This document shows positions 32,513 to 45,818 of a DNA stretch of 64,000 nt, piece by piece. Each line of letters opens with the position of its first letter. Position 1 is the first letter of the stretch. Below the pieces are notes generated by a model. It did not search any database and was not told where the DNA came from. It saw only the letters and a list, made by a program, of their open reading frames with translations. The translations under genes were made by a program, and so were the position numbers. Source of the stretch: Neopestalotiopsis rosae (Eukaryota > Ascomycota > Sordariomycetes > Amphisphaeriales > Sporocadaceae); contig JALGAS010000001.1 of NCBI GenBank assembly GCA_023078685.1, forward strand, positions 1,054,001 through 1,118,000, in the 5' to 3' direction.

Positions 32513-35018
32513 CTTGAAGTGCCGTAATTTGTGTGATCCTTCTGTTTCTTGATGATAATTGAAAACAAGACATGCAATTGAGCCAAGATTATAATCATAC
32601 AATTCTTTTCTGCCATTTCAAAAAGATGTATCATGGTGACCGGTATGCTCTGGTATGGAGATGAATTTCACGCTCGGCGCCGGACCTCCGGAGCCATCCC
32701 GGAGCTCCGGTGTGGCATTTCGCTGGGCTCCATACAGGGCGTACATCACGCTCGATGTCAAGCACTCGGTGAAAGTCAATTTTTTCTTGAGTTCGCTTTC
32801 GCTTGATCATGGGAATTTTCCAGATGCATTCTAGAACTGGCCCCCAGGGAATGGCTTACTAAAGCACGTGGCCATGACAGAAAACTGCCGCGGTACCTGC
32901 CGCAATTTTCCAGAGTGGCTTATGGAATGCACGCAATTCTTCTTTCTACAGAGCTTATCTGATCGAATCCCAATTGTTCTTCTCTTTTTGGCAGCCTAAA
33001 TCCAATTTCATCTGCCGCGAGGTCGATTCGCGCTTCGCCCCCGTGCACAGCCACCTCCAGAGGGAGCCATGAACAGTGGCACTCGGGCATGCTTACTTGT
33101 GCTCACCATTTCTCCTAGGCAGATACCACAAAATACGTTGATTTTGATAAAAGGGCATTGTTGCGCATCGTTTGCGTTGATTCCACATCATCGACTTACT
33201 CCGCCCTCTAAACCGCCCCTGAGGTCGGAAAGGCGCACCTTGCCGCGCAACCCCTCCAAGAGCAAGAGTCAGTAAAGGCATAATCTTTGTGTCTCACTAT
33301 GCTAAGCGCCAAGGGAATAATTATCTCCTGCCGCCCGTATGGCGTGGTGTCTTTGGGGGCTTAGCAGAGAGATTGTGATGGCTTCAAGGGCTTGTCTTTG
33401 CTGATCGATCGATGCTGGCGATCTGCGATAGTACAACCAGTCAACCTCGCCAATTTGGAATCTAAAGACCTTGTCAGAGTACCACTGCATCCTATGATCG
33501 AGTTCCATCTTCGATGACACCGAAAAGGTCATCCGCAGCGTTGCGACGCAAATTCTATACTTGGAGATCTGGTCGCAATGTGACAATACGTACCTTCAGA
33601 TGGTGAACTTGTGAGAAGCGCAATAGTAAGGAATATGCCTTCAGAGAGACAATGCTCTTGTCGCGGGCTTTGTCTTCCAGAAGCGCAGGCAGAAATGCGG
33701 AAATGCTGCGCATCGTCGCTCGTTGAACAGCAGGCTTTTCAGAGACGAAATGATGAACCTCATACTCATAACCGTATGTCTGAGAAGGTTGTCAAAGCTC
33801 ACTTTTTATCAAGATAGTACACGTTGCGGGATCAGGAACAGTCCGTCTTTTGGTTCGACTTGGTTGTCAGTAATTATGAGTTTATTCCTCAATATGCTTG
33901 ATTGGCTGAACTCTTATGTATATCCAATGATTCCGGTCTGAAGATATATAGGTAGTCGGTATTAGATGGGATTATTTCTGGCACCTACTTTTCAGAGGCT
34001 AGTGAAAATGACCAGATATATTCTACGAACCAGTGCTCTAGAAACGCCAGTAGACTCTGACATGCAATGCTCTCGTTTCGTGAAGGTTGTATTCACAACT
34101 CTAATTTTTATTAGAACTGCCCACTTATCAAAACGTATGTATTAGATCAATGAACCTTAAATATGGTGCTTGGCCCTACAAATTTCTGTTGGCGACTTTC
34201 AGAACAATTCACAAATGCATAGCTGGTCAAATGGAACGGTTGAAATAAGTCGATCAAGCCAGGTTGAATAAGCCATGAACGTGTTTTATTATGGGGTCGA
34301 GTATGAGATAGTCAACACATGGATACCGGATTGAGATCTCCATAGCATCGGAGGCTCCGCGACTTTAAGAGATTAGTACGAAATAGCTGGGTAAGAGCTT
34401 GCCTAATGTCCGATAGTGACGTCGTGTTTTGAGATTGTTAATGCTCGATGTCGGTGATTGTGTTCTGCTGCATTTCATTATCCTCCCTCCCCAAGGCCAG
34501 CAAAGCAGTGTTCTGTTCAGTGCTGTTTACCCCTTCTTTCTATGATTCCTTTCCTCCCTTTTGTCGCCATGGAATTTCACTTTTCGATAGGATTGATCGA
34601 CGATTCTCGGGAATAGCCGACAAGTCCCCCACAGTGATAGAGTCCCGCGGGGTATCATAGGTAGGACATGCATGAACTTGGAGGGGCTTCCAGGCCCAAA
34701 AGACCCCTGGAATCGCCTCCGTCATCTCTAACCCAGACGGCTGTAGCGCATTGGTCAGCACCCAACCGTCGGCCAATAGGCCTACCTAGTAACTGTTTCT
34801 GCGGGCATTAGAAAAAAAAAAAAAAAATAAACATCGCATTTTCAAAAAGTCAATTCTTGGCGACCTAGAAGTGTGTATATATGCAAAATTGTGATATTTT
34901 GCTATGCCCAGCGTATATCTCCTTCTGCAGCCTTAGTCAATTATTCTGCTCTGGGTCTTCGTAGCGGTCTCGCGTTCATCGATCGCATCTCTCTTCCGAG
35001 CGGCTCTCCGTCTGCCGA
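32513..35018. other. Intergenic, 2.5 kb
   Basis: Divergent spacer between the hydrolase and the sulfate permease. It contains a run of 17 A at 34811-34827. No gene recognised on either strand. Confidence 0.55.
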
Positions 35019-37439
35019 ATGGCGTCCCGACCCTCTCCCCCGTCGCGGCAGGCGACTGACCACGCGCCAAACACGCCCAGTGCCCTGCGCAAGAGTCACA
35101 CGCCTTCGTCCTCGTCCTTGTTCAATGCTGGCGGCGACGCTGATGGTGATGCCTCGACGACGGCGTCCCAGGCCGGGCCGAGTGGGGGAGCCAACACCGA
35201 GACCACGTCCCTTCTCCACCACGATCGAGCCCATCCGGGGCCCTGCGATCACGGAACCTTTTCGCCAAGACCGTCCAGTCCTACCGGCAGCAGCTTCAAG
35301 GGATCTGACGCCGGGTCGCTGCTGGGCTCCGACGCCTCGGTCACCAAGGGCAATTGGAGGAAGACGCTGTCCAGCAAGATGAAGACCAAGACCATGACCA
35401 ACTCGCGGTCCCTCGCCGAGAGGCACGGCTTCAAGGACTCCAAGATGATGTACTTGTCGTACTACGTGCCCTTTTTGATCTGGATACCGCAGTACAACTG
35501 GTCGTGGCTCAAGGGTGACATCACGGCAGCCATTACTCTTGCGTCCATGTACTTGCCCATGGCCCTGTCGTACGCAGACAGCTTGGCGCATGTACCTCCG
35601 ATCAATGGGTTGTACGCCTTTGTATTTAACCCGTTCATTTATGGATTGCTAGGCAGCTGTCCTCAGATGATTGTAGGCCCCGAGGCCGCGGGTTCGCTAC
35701 TGGTCGGCTCGATTGTCAAGAGCAGCATAGATTCTGGGCACGGCGATGACGATAATGCCGCCATGCACGCCCGGATCGCAGGTGTCGCTGTGGGTATTGC
35801 CGGCGCTACTGTTTTCCTCATGGGCTTGTTTCGCTTGGGATTCTTGGATAGTGTTCTCAGCCGACCGTTCTTGCGCGGCTTCATTTCTGCTATTGGTGTT
35901 GTGATCTTCATCGACCAGTTAATCCCCGTCCTCGGCCTTTCTCCGGTCGCCGCGAGGACACCAGGCGTTGGTCATGGAAGTTCTGTGCAAAAGCTAGAAT
36001 TTCTGGTTACACATCTTTCGGATCTCCATAAACTCTCAGCTATTATCGGAGTTGTCAGCTTTACTATCATCATGGTTCTCAGGTAAGCCATCCTCACTCA
36101 TGTTTTTGCCTCGGTCAGCAATCTCATTGATCCCTTTGCAGAGAGGTCAAAAGACGACTTCAACCAAGATATCCCAGTGTAGCGTATTTCCCGGATCGAC
36201 TTCTTGTTGTCGTGATATCAGCATTGTTGGCATGGAGGTTGCGCTGGGACGAACGAGGGGTCGGCGTTCTTGGCGATGTTCAGTCTGGTACCTCCAATGT
36301 TTTTGAGTTCCGCAATCCGTTTCAAACATCGCATATCTCGCATATCCGCGAAGCCATGGGTACCTCGTTCCTTATTGGTATGCTCGGCTTTTTCGAGTCC
36401 TCGGTGGCAGCCAAGAGTCTTGGAACTGGGGATTCCATCGAGGGCATGCAGCTCAGTCCCAACCGGGAACTTGTAGCGCTTGGCGTTGCAAATCTTGTTG
36501 GCTCATGCTTCATGGCCATTCCAGCATTCGGTGGTTATGGAAGAAGCAAGGTCAACAAGTCAACTGGAGGCAAGAGTCCCATGAGCTCAATCTTCTTGAG
36601 TCTCATCACACTCTTGTGTGTCTTCTTCATGCTGCCAGCGTTTTACTACATTCCCGTGAGTTTTTCTTTGATAAATAACAGTGGATGTATCTAACAGAAA
36701 CAAAAAGAAACCCGTCCTTGCATCACTCATCTCGGTGGTGGCATGGTCGCTGATTGAGGAGGCTCCTCATGACGTGGCCTTCTTTTTGCGAATTCGAGGT
36801 TGGACAGAGCTTTCCCTCATGGCTGTCATCCTTCTTGTCACCGTCTTCTTCTCGCTCAATCTTGGTATTGCCATCGGAATCGGACTGTCGCTTCTCCAAG
36901 TCATTCGACATGCCACCAGGCCAAGAATCCAGATTCTTGGACGCATCCCAGGCACAGAGCGATTTGAGAATGCAGAGGACAACACCGACCGCCTGGAATT
37001 CATCGAAGGGTGCCTGATAGTGAAGATCCCCGAACCTCTCACCTTTGCCAATACAGGTGACTTGAAGAACAGACTTGCAAGGCTCGAGCGCTACGGTACT
37101 TCTCTTGCTCACCCTGCGCTGCCGCGATTACGACCTCAGAGCAGTCACAGAAACGTCATTTTTGATATTCATGGTGTCACTTCTTTGGATGGATCTGGCA
37201 CCCAAGTTCTAGAGGAAATTGTGCAAAGCTATCGCTCCCAGGGTGTGCGCGTCTTCTTCAGTCGCGCTCCTAGCAAGACTCACAAGGTCTGGAAACTACT
37301 GGAAAGAAGTGGCATCGTCGATCTGGTTGGCGGCGAGCGTCATTTTGTACATGATGTCAAGGATGCTCTGCGCCTGACGGAGCTTGAGGATATCGAGGAA
37401 ACAGAGGCAAGTGCTGCCGCAAGTGTCAACTCGTCATAA
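35019..37439 (+). CDS. SulP-family sulfate permease with STAS domain
   Basis: Exons 35019-36082, 36142-36655, 36708-37439: 769 residues. Residues 1 to about 125 are a disordered Ser/Thr-rich cytosolic N-terminus. Then the SulP core: YYVPFLIWIPQYNWSWLKGDITAAITLASMY, MALSYADSLAHVPPINGLYA, GPEAAGSLLVG, FIDQLIPVLGL, ESSVAAKSLG, PAFGGYGRSKVNKSTGGKSPMSS, ISVVAWSLIEEAP. The C-terminal STAS domain is at about 670-750 (NVIFDIHGVTSLDGSGTQVLEEI). It resembles the YPR003C-type fungal transporters (internal membrane or plasma membrane) more than the Sul1/2 type, going by the long N-terminus and STAS sequence; this is from memory. The last intron uses an AAAAAG acceptor (36702-36707), chosen because the nearer CAG at 36695-36697 breaks the frame. 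A TAA ends the frame at 37437. Confidence 0.92.
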
Positions 37440-39174
37440 TCTGGAGCATTGCGTGGATCTATAATCTCGCTTCAGGATAACCAAACAAGAAAATTACGCA
37501 GGGCATTTTCGTTGTTGTTGCACTGCAGCGAAAGATGTGGAGGGACAAAAAATGAAAGAAAGACAGAATATGAATAGCATAGCGTTACTGATCTTTTGAT
37601 CATCGTGTTTTATACATCATGAATGTTGATACAGTTGTTTCTACTCCATCTGAACATGCCCATCTCTGTAGACAGCTCCATGATACACAGTCGCCTGGCT
37701 ATGGTGGTGGACTGATGCGAATTATACTTCCATGCAACTGGGGCCTATTGTCTCTCTACAGCCCATGCAGTTCACAATGATGCAAGATGGTCGGTGCGTA
37801 TGCAGACGGAGTAGGAGGACAAGAATACCGCCATTTCCACCACCACCGGGCTTTCGTCAATATCGAACTGCCTGTCCCCAACAGTCGACGCGGTACATAA
37901 TGCCGAAACGCGAACGACAATGCAGGTCGGCGTACAGTTCTTTTCTCCTCGACCATGATCGATCACATGGAACTCTCACCAGGTTGCATTCGCCTGCCTC
38001 TTGCGTATCTGCATCAATTATAGTGGCTGCGGTGCAACCACTGCATCCAAGGCGAAGATTTATCCCCTTGACTCGTGAAGTACAATACATTACCACAAGC
38101 AACCTCTGATAGCATTTAGCAAATGGCGATGATCTATACTCATATAGACCTCGTCTTTCTTTGCTAGTGATGGAACTGAAATCTGACATAAGAGATAGTG
38201 CCTGCACCGTCGATTTACTAGGTGGAAGTCAATGCACATCGGACGCAGAGGGGCCCAACGTTCCATCAGTCTTTTTCGCCATATGCAGGTCGGAGGGGGT
38301 CGTCTTTCTCCTCATTGACAATTTTGTGGGTGTCACGAGAGCAGCTCGGAGGGTTCGATCATCACGGCGCCGAAGTCTGTCTCTCGCGACCGAAACGGCT
38401 TTCAACGGGGGGAGAAGAGGTGATTGAAATGTTTTTGTTGCTATACACTTTTACCCAGGGGGCGTGCACTGCCCGGCGTTACATGTTCAAGGCGTTCACT
38501 CGGCTCGGCAGTTGGTCAATTATAACCGCACTAAAGCTCGATAACCGCTCCCGCGCCTTCGGAAATAAAAGCACCTAGCGAGAGAATGTGTTTTCGCTGC
38601 TGCTGCTGCTGCTTTGTTTTTGCATGAATGGCAGTGGTTGGGGATAGGTCATGAGCGGGGCCCGGCAGGAGACGGTTTACTGGCTGGCTGGGGATAGCTT
38701 ATAGGAGGTGGGCGGCAAGCCGCTCTTTTCGGACTTGTCGGCGCTCTTATACGCCGGTGCCAGAACCCTTTGGACCCTCCACGCCCCCAAGGCGTCGCAC
38801 TATGTGCCGATGATGGCTCTAATCAATTTAGTGTGCACAGCTGGAGCACACGATATAGTCGGTAGCATTGATGTCATGGCACGTCAGTCCTGTCGCACCC
38901 AGGCCCTGGAGTATTCAATTCATTTGTGCGGTGTGACCTGTCCCTGAACCGACCGCCTGCACCGGCGGAGATAGGAATCCGGAGACTTGTCGAATTGGCG
39001 ACGCGCCGTCTTCAAGAGCGAGGCCGTTGAAAGGTCGTTGATCGTGGCAACGTTCTCCTTCATATAATGGTCGAGATTTCCTTTGCTGTTTAGAGTTTCC
39101 ACAACACATTAATCAACCTATACGCCAAGGATTCAGTACTGCATTACCCCTTAGTCATTATACTTTTGAGCAGC
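37440..39174. other. Intergenic, 1.7 kb
   Basis: 3' flank of the sulfate permease and promoter of the second P450. It contains a short (GCT)6 repeat at 38596-38613. No gene seen. Confidence 0.55.
38596..38613 (+). repeat. (GCT)6 microsatellite, non-coding
   Basis: Six GCT units in intergenic DNA. Confidence 0.85.
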
Positions 39175-41141
39175 ATGTTTGATTCAAGTATCAATCATCT
39201 CTTTATCCCAGCGGCTGCGATACTCGTGGCAGTTGCAGGAGTAAGTGACTTTTCCACGACGGCTCCATGGAAGCTTGCTGGCTGACGTGTATTGCAGTGG
39301 TTTTATACAGTCCTAAGTAGTCCTATGGCCAAGCTGCCTGGCGACTGGATCACCAAATTTACGGATATTCCATTCAGATATAACACAGTAAAGGGGCGTA
39401 GACCGAAATGGGTACAGAGTCTACATGAGAAATATGGTGAGTTACCACTCTCGAGATATACACCCATGTGAATGAAGAATATGTGGGTAGTTGACCAAAA
39501 CCTTTTGCTCACATCTCTCTGACAGGCCCTATCGTCCGCATTAGCCCAACCGAGGCCAGCTTCCAGGATGTCACCACCACGCGGGAAATGTACCGAGTCA
39601 AGGGCGAATACCTCAAGGGCGAGTTTTACGACAAGTTGGCCAACGGCCAGGTCAGCGTCTTCTCCACCCGTGATACGGGCATCCACAAGCGACAGCGGCG
39701 ACTCTTGTCCTCGGAAATGTCCGAGTCCAGCTTGCAGAAGCACTTGCCAGTAGTCGAGACCAAGGTGCGACTGGCGATCCAGCGCATGCAGGAAGAAATG
39801 CAGCAGCGCAATACCACTGTGTGTAGTCTCATCATTTCTTGGGAGGATTGTGCCAGGAGGTATAATATGACTGATCAAGATTTCTATAGGATGTGTTCCA
39901 CTGGTTTCTTTCCATGGCTACTGATGTCATTGGCGAGCTGAGTTTTGGAAGATCGTTCGATATGCTTGAGACTGGAGGAGTGTGTACACATGATTCCAGA
40001 GCGCAGACAACATGAAGAAAAGGCTGACGCCCTCCCACAGAAGAGCGAGTACATCAAGAACTTGCAAGATGTCGCCAGAATTGGTGGCATAATCTCGACA
40101 TTCCCAATCCTGGTGAAGCTGGCCCGATTTGTCCGCATCCCGTTCATCAGCGAGGCCACGGAAAAGCGTCGCAGAATTACTGGATACGCTAACGAGTCGA
40201 TTGAGCGGCACCAGCGCATCGTGGAAGAACAAGGCGATGACGCCAAGCCGACTTTGCTTTCGAAGCTTTACAATTTGGCGGGTACCGACAAGTTGACGTT
40301 CCTCGAGGTTCGCGACAATGCATCAGCATATATTATCGCTGGCTCAGATACTACTGTATGTTTTTGCCTTTATGGGAGATATATATATATATAAAGAGAA
40401 GAAGAAGAAGAAGACTCCCATCTTCAGACGCTCAATGGTGTACACTTTGCTGATCTTGAGATCCCCAGGCCAATACTCTAACGTACCTTGTCTGGCTGGT
40501 ATGCCGACACCCCGACATCAAGGCCCGCCTGCTTGCGGAGCTAGCCACCTTGCCGGACGGCTTCGCCTACGACGACGTCAAGACGCTGCCCTACATGAAC
40601 CAGGTCATCGAGGAGTCGCTGCGCATGTACCCGGCCGCGCCCTCGGGCCTCCCGCGCGTCGTCCCCGCGGGCGGCGCCCAGCTCTCGGGCCACTACCTGC
40701 CCGCGGGCGCCATCGTCTCGGCGCAGGCCTGGAGCATGCACCGCGCCCCCGACGTCTTTCCCGAGCCGCACACCTTTGACCCTTCCCGCTGGGCGAACCC
40801 GACAAAGGACATGCGGGATTCCTTCTTGTCGTTTGGTGGCGGCAGTCGAGGTACGTGGTATCCAATTTTTTTGCTCCTCCTCTCCACTTTTTACCTTTAA
40901 TTTTCATGTGACATTCTTTTGACGAAAATTATGCAAAAACTAACCAATGTCGCTCTCAAAAGTATGTCTGGGGCTGCACCTCGCCCGTATGGAGCTGCGG
41001 CTCGCGACTGCTCGCTTCTTCACAACCTTTCCCAACGCACAGGTCTCATCGCGCGAGGGGTTCAACGACGAGGAGATGAACCCAAACATGTTTTTCCTAT
41101 TGACGCCCAACAAGCACAGATGCCTGATTGAGGCATGCTAG
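39175..41141 (+). CDS. Cytochrome P450 (fungal secondary-metabolism type), 7 exons
   Basis: Exons 39175-39240, 39298-39436, 39526-39818, 39890-39979, 40041-40355, 40469-40850, 40963-41141: 1464 nt, 487 residues. N-terminal membrane anchor (IPAAAILVAVAGWFYTVL), KLPGDWITKFTDIPF, YGPIVRISPTEASF, TRDTGIHKRQRRLLS (C-helix HxxxR type), I-helix IIAGSDTTANTLTYLVW (canonical acid-Thr pair), K-helix EESLRMYP, FDPSRW, and heme loop FGGGSRVCLG with Cys430. The last intron interrupts the heme loop one codon before the Cys. Expected to be ER-bound and to use NADPH-P450 reductase. In contrast to the P450 at 1517, all catalytic motifs are standard. The substrate is unknown; no synthase is nearby. Intron 5 holds a TA/GAA microsatellite. 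Confidence 0.93.
40379..40415 (+). repeat. (AT)n-(GAA)n microsatellite inside a P450 intron
   Basis: About seven AT units run into about six GAA units. They lie between the donor at 40356 and the acceptor at 40468. Confidence 0.85.
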
Positions 41142-42030
41142 GATTGTGGAAAAGGGAGCAATGACAAACAGAAAAAAAAAAAAAAGGGTTCAAATCAATA
41201 AAACACGAAATAAGAGAGTAGTATTGATATCTCGCTTTTTTTAATGTTTTGCTTTTTGGATCAAGGGTCTGCATTGACAGGACTTGGCAGAGTTCGACCA
41301 ATTAGGAATGGGACGATTGGTGTGTCTTTCCTTATTTTTTCCGCGTGGTTCGGGTTCATATACGCCAAGGCCCTCCCCTGCTCGCCCCCTGTCTTGGCAT
41401 AAATATAGATTACATGCATATCATAGCATCACGTCAATATAGATTACTCATCTCGGTTGTCTCTTACTACTACCGTGAAATTCTCCCGTTTCGTCAGTCG
41501 AAAAGGTCCCCTACTTCTTGGCGTAGGTACCTTTTTTATCTCCAAATGGATCATCTAGGTCCACGTGCCTCTGTCTTCTTCTTGTGTTTCCCTTTTCCTT
41601 CCATTGCGGAAGGTTACTACCCGCCCAAAGTCTGTGCAGCAGCATCCGGGCAAGCCGTTGGGTCCAAGCCTCTTTTGAGTAATCGTCTGTCAATATCACA
41701 TTGCTAACGAAACCTTGTTACGTATGTCATTGCTGAACGCCCTGCCAGTCTCACCTAGGCAGATGGCTCGTGATATTGTTCCAAAAAGAGAAGCCGTAAT
41801 TCGTTAGCACTTTCGTCATCGCCACGTTCGACATTGAGAATGAGGTGGGGCAAGAATGTTGAATATGGCAGATTCATCGAAATGCAATTCGCTCAATTAT
41901 GATTCGCTGTTTCTATCGCTTTATGCTTTTTTTGCTTGACATGATGTCCAAAATAAATACCAGTTATGTACAGGAGTGGCTTGTTCTGGTTGTGCAGCCC
42001 TCCAAAAAAACAAGACAATTCTTTTTTGTT
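41142..42030. other. Intergenic between convergent genes, 0.9 kb
   Basis: 3' flanks of the second P450 and the PTH11-type receptor, with a run of about 15 A at 41172-41186. No gene seen. Confidence 0.6.
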
Positions 42031-43660
42031 TCATACCATGGAAGTCCCAAATTGGCGTGTAGAATAATTGTATGTCCCCTTGGACTTATCGACCAGCCCC
42101 AGCTCCGACTCACTGCCCACTGAGTTGTTGTCATTGTCGTGGTGTGTTCTCTTCACGGAGATGATCGTGGTCTTTGTAATAGCGGGACCTCCTCCCTTGG
42201 TGCCATTAAAGGTGTCCAGCGCCATCGAGGCGTTGTTGCTGGATCTCGAACGGATGTAATCGGTGCCGCGCTTCTTGAGGCGTCTGAACAGACCAGCCAT
42301 TCCCGGCATGCATGCGCAAATAACGCCAACGTCGAGCTCGACAAGTGACCAGGCGGCAAGTTTGGCAAAGTCCATGGTGGAGTTTGTGCTCTCCGTCCAT
42401 CCAATCAAGGCCCTCAAACGAATCATACTGCAAATGGTGACGAACAGACCGACCAGGAATGTAAGAATGATACCGGCCTTCTTCTTCATGTTCAAATCGA
42501 GCTTCATACTAATCAAATTGGTCAGCATTTCAAAAATTCTTTTCCAATAAAGTGCATTTTGTACTCACAGTTGTGGAATAGGAATGAAAAAGATGACGAG
42601 GTCGAGAATAATGTTGAGCGCCGCACAAGTGTAGGTTTGGGCATTCATGTTGATGCAGGTACCCGTTTGTTCGTTATCCCAACGAGCCCAAGTGTATTCG
42701 AATGGTACGCAATAAGTGAGCAAAGTGACAACAAAGGCGACGCAGAATAGCGCCATGACGCCCATGAGAATGTAGATGTGCTTTCGGAACTGGCGATCGG
42801 GAAAAATGCGAAGGTACAACAAAAGAATCGAGACTTTTGTGATAGTTGACTCGATAACGTAGGCAAATTCGGCAACATAGAAGAGCTGTGGAATAGATAA
42901 GCATGAGCGAACGCGGTGCTATGTCTGTAAAAGGTCGACTCACAATCAAAACAATGTTGATGTGCAGATCATCAAGAGTCCACATGTCCAAGCCGAGGCC
43001 AAAGACAACCACTGTTTCGAGTCAGCGTCTGCGCAGAATGAGGGCACAGTACCGAGTTCCAACTTACTCAATTCTGCTCCAATAGTCACTGCTGTGAGCA
43101 CGACCCAGGAAAGTACAATGGCCCAGTCATCCCAACCGAGGGACATGCCGCCAAAGAATGCAGTGCGCGCAAGTAAGCGTCCAGAAAGAAAGAATGTCGC
43201 AAATGCCCATAGCGTCCAGGCGATGGCTCTGATCGAGGCTTGAGTATTCCGTACTTCGGTACCGCATGTTGCAGTGATGAGCTTCTCAGCGGCTGTATGA
43301 TTATGAGCTACAAGCTTCAGGATTCAATATGTAGGTCAACTGACCAAGATACTCATGCGTGGTGCATGCTGAGTTCAAGCAAGTCGTGACGTCGGAGGTG
43401 ATGAACTCTTCGACGGTGCTGCAGTTGCGTGTAGATGCGTGCGTAGAAAAGCAGGTAAACTATAGCAGTCTTGTCAGTACTGATGACCCTGCAGACTGTC
43501 CTTCCCTTTGACATCAACGTACTGCACACGTGGGGATTTCATCCTCAAGACTCGTGAGAACTGTAAGCAAGCTGCCTGAGCGTGGTTGAACCTCTGCAGC
43601 TACGAGTACGACTGCCAGAGCCAGAACCCATAGCCATAAACTGCGAACTAGGGAAGCCAT
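42031..43660 (-). CDS. PTH11-type seven-transmembrane receptor with N-terminal CFEM-like domain
   Basis: Minus-strand exons 43660-43523, 43459-43345, 43292-43068, 43011-42944, 42885-42569, 42508-42031: 446 residues. Signal peptide about 1-22. The CFEM-like region, residues 40-95, has six cysteines (45, 49, 59, 73, 78, 94) instead of eight. Then seven membrane segments in PTH11 style: IRAIAWTLWAFATFFLSGRL, LGWDDWAIVLSWVVLTAVTI, INIVLILFYVAEFAYVI, the KVSILLLYLRIFPDRQFR loop, YILMGVMALFCVAFVVTLL, WDNEQTGTCINMNAQTYTCAALNIILDLVIFFIPIP, and MKKKAGIILTFLVGLFVTICSMIRL. The cytosolic tail of about 120 residues is Ser/Thr/Asn-rich. In Magnaporthe the PTH11 receptor senses surfaces during infection; most relatives have unknown ligands. 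It would act at the plasma membrane, probably upstream of G proteins. Confidence 0.93.
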
Positions 43661-45818
43661 TTCCTCGACTGGTATGATCGACTCAGGAACTCAAAACAAG
43701 CATGATCTGGGGTGATATGATGATCCAGCAAGTATTAAGTCGGACGGACAGAGTAGATCGGGTCACGAAAATCTGGAGAGCAGTGACAGATCCGTTAATG
43801 ATCAATCTCGAGCAGCTGTGCGGGTTTGAGAGGGGGGCACCAGTGCGGGCTTATGGTACCGACTGCACGGCAGATGCGGCAGATGTATGCCACAATGGAA
43901 TATTACCCTGGGGATGCCGTGGGCAGGATTTCTCTAGACTGCAGTCGTCCACAATTTATGCTCCGCATATTCGAGAACAACCTTGTCCCTAATATAGAAC
44001 CCTGTCTGATTGTCAAAAACAGTCCCGAATCCATCGTAGCTCAGGGTCGAGTTCGAGGAACTAACCGTGCCTGGCCCTAGGCGCCCGAATTCTGGACGGC
44101 TCTACCCTGGACCAAGGCGAACTGCTTACCAAGGTATTGCAAGCAGAGAACGTGGCCCATGAGACTACGGTCCATTTTGGGTAACCGAATACGTCCGCGT
44201 CTTGGGAAATGCAACGGTGCTCCATACAGTCGGGAATGCAGGTTAGGATCCCTAGCGTAGTAGTACGTCGGACCATTCCCTTTAGAACCTTCTGCATATG
44301 AAAAGGGACCATCACCGGTACGCCGCCTCATCCACTGAAAAAATATGTCCGGACAACGGGCTGATTAGTCTATCCAGGAAGGGTAGGGCATGGTCTCGAG
44401 TTTTGCAGATATAATATTGCCTAATCTTGTCTCTCTGTCTTGTCGGTCTCGGCATGATACACTCTTGATAGGAACTTTGCATTTGAAAACAATTGACGTC
44501 TCTGCATCGTGTGAAGTCCGGCAAGGCCACGCGTGCTCCACCTCAGTTACGCGACATCCAGCATCCATGATCTGATCATGGGCGACGATCATGGCGAAAA
44601 TCTCTGATCAGGCACACTGTAAAGTTCCATCGTTCCGCCAGAAGGGGTCCTCAGAGTGGGCAAGATGGGCACGAGGGGCTCCAATACTCCATAACCCTGA
44701 CTGAGGAGAAGCTTTGAAAGCCTCAAATTGATCAACTGTAGAAATTGATACCGCAGAAATAGGTTGGCGCTATCGGTGGGCGGTCCCCAATCTGTGCTGA
44801 CGGACCGACCTCCGCGGGAAGAACAATGGATCCATTATCGTGATCCAGGTTGGGGCCGCGCAGCACTCGAGTCATAGCTTTGGCTCTAAGATCTCACCCG
44901 CGGTCAATTTAAGTTGTCTTTACTGCCAACTTCAACACGATGCTAAAGAAGTCGGTCCTTGTTTTAGCATTCATTTTGCATCGGGAAAGATCAAGATCCG
45001 GAACCGTCTGAAGCCGGGCGCGGCTGACGAGATCGAACCCAACCAAGCTGTCGGATCCTGTCGAGGTGAGGGCACGTTTCGTGCCTCTCTGCCAATATTT
45101 CTGTTCAATTATTGACTTTGCCAATGTCGTCTGAACAATCAAGACGACGTTTTTCGTGCGTGCGGAACCACCCGTGTTCCATAGTGTACAGAAGTACTTA
45201 TCCCCTGCCATTGTCAGCCCCTGTCGTCATGGTCCTTTCCGATGGGCTGCGGCCGAAAACTTTCGCGTCCGAATTCCACTCCGCCAAGTACAGGGGTAAT
45301 GCAGTGTGCGAATAGCACGACGATGGGATATTAGTGAGCCACATTTATAAGTGGAGCATGTATCTCTAGAATTTCACCAACGGTAGGTTGCCCCTTGCAT
45401 GCGCGACTAGTCGTCTAGCCTCCATGTTCTAGCCTGAACCTGAGACTGGCTATCGTGGTCTGCGGATAGGAAATTGCCAGGGCATCGTCGGTCAACTTCC
45501 ATCATGAGCTTGAAAAAAAGGCTGGACCGTTAGCTGTCTGCGGCTTTTGTCCGGCTTAGCTTTCAACTTGATATCAGGGGCTCCATCAAAGAGGCGTTTA
45601 TTCCCTGGGACCATGTGTCTCGATGCCAGGGCCTATACGTGTCGAACCACAATCGGTTTTTTCATGTCGACGGAGTCAGGGATTAGTGTCGACTGACAAG
45701 TGAAAAGGAGAAGTTCAACTCCCGTCGCTCTTATTGATAGCCAGCCACGAGGCAGCATCTTCTAGTTTGTCTTGTTCACGCATATCTTTTCACATACCAG
45801 ACATAACCATCCATCCAA
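43661..45818. other. Divergent intergenic region, 2.2 kb
   Basis: It lies between the receptor and FAD monooxygenase start codons. No recognisable gene. It probably holds two promoters. Confidence 0.55.
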
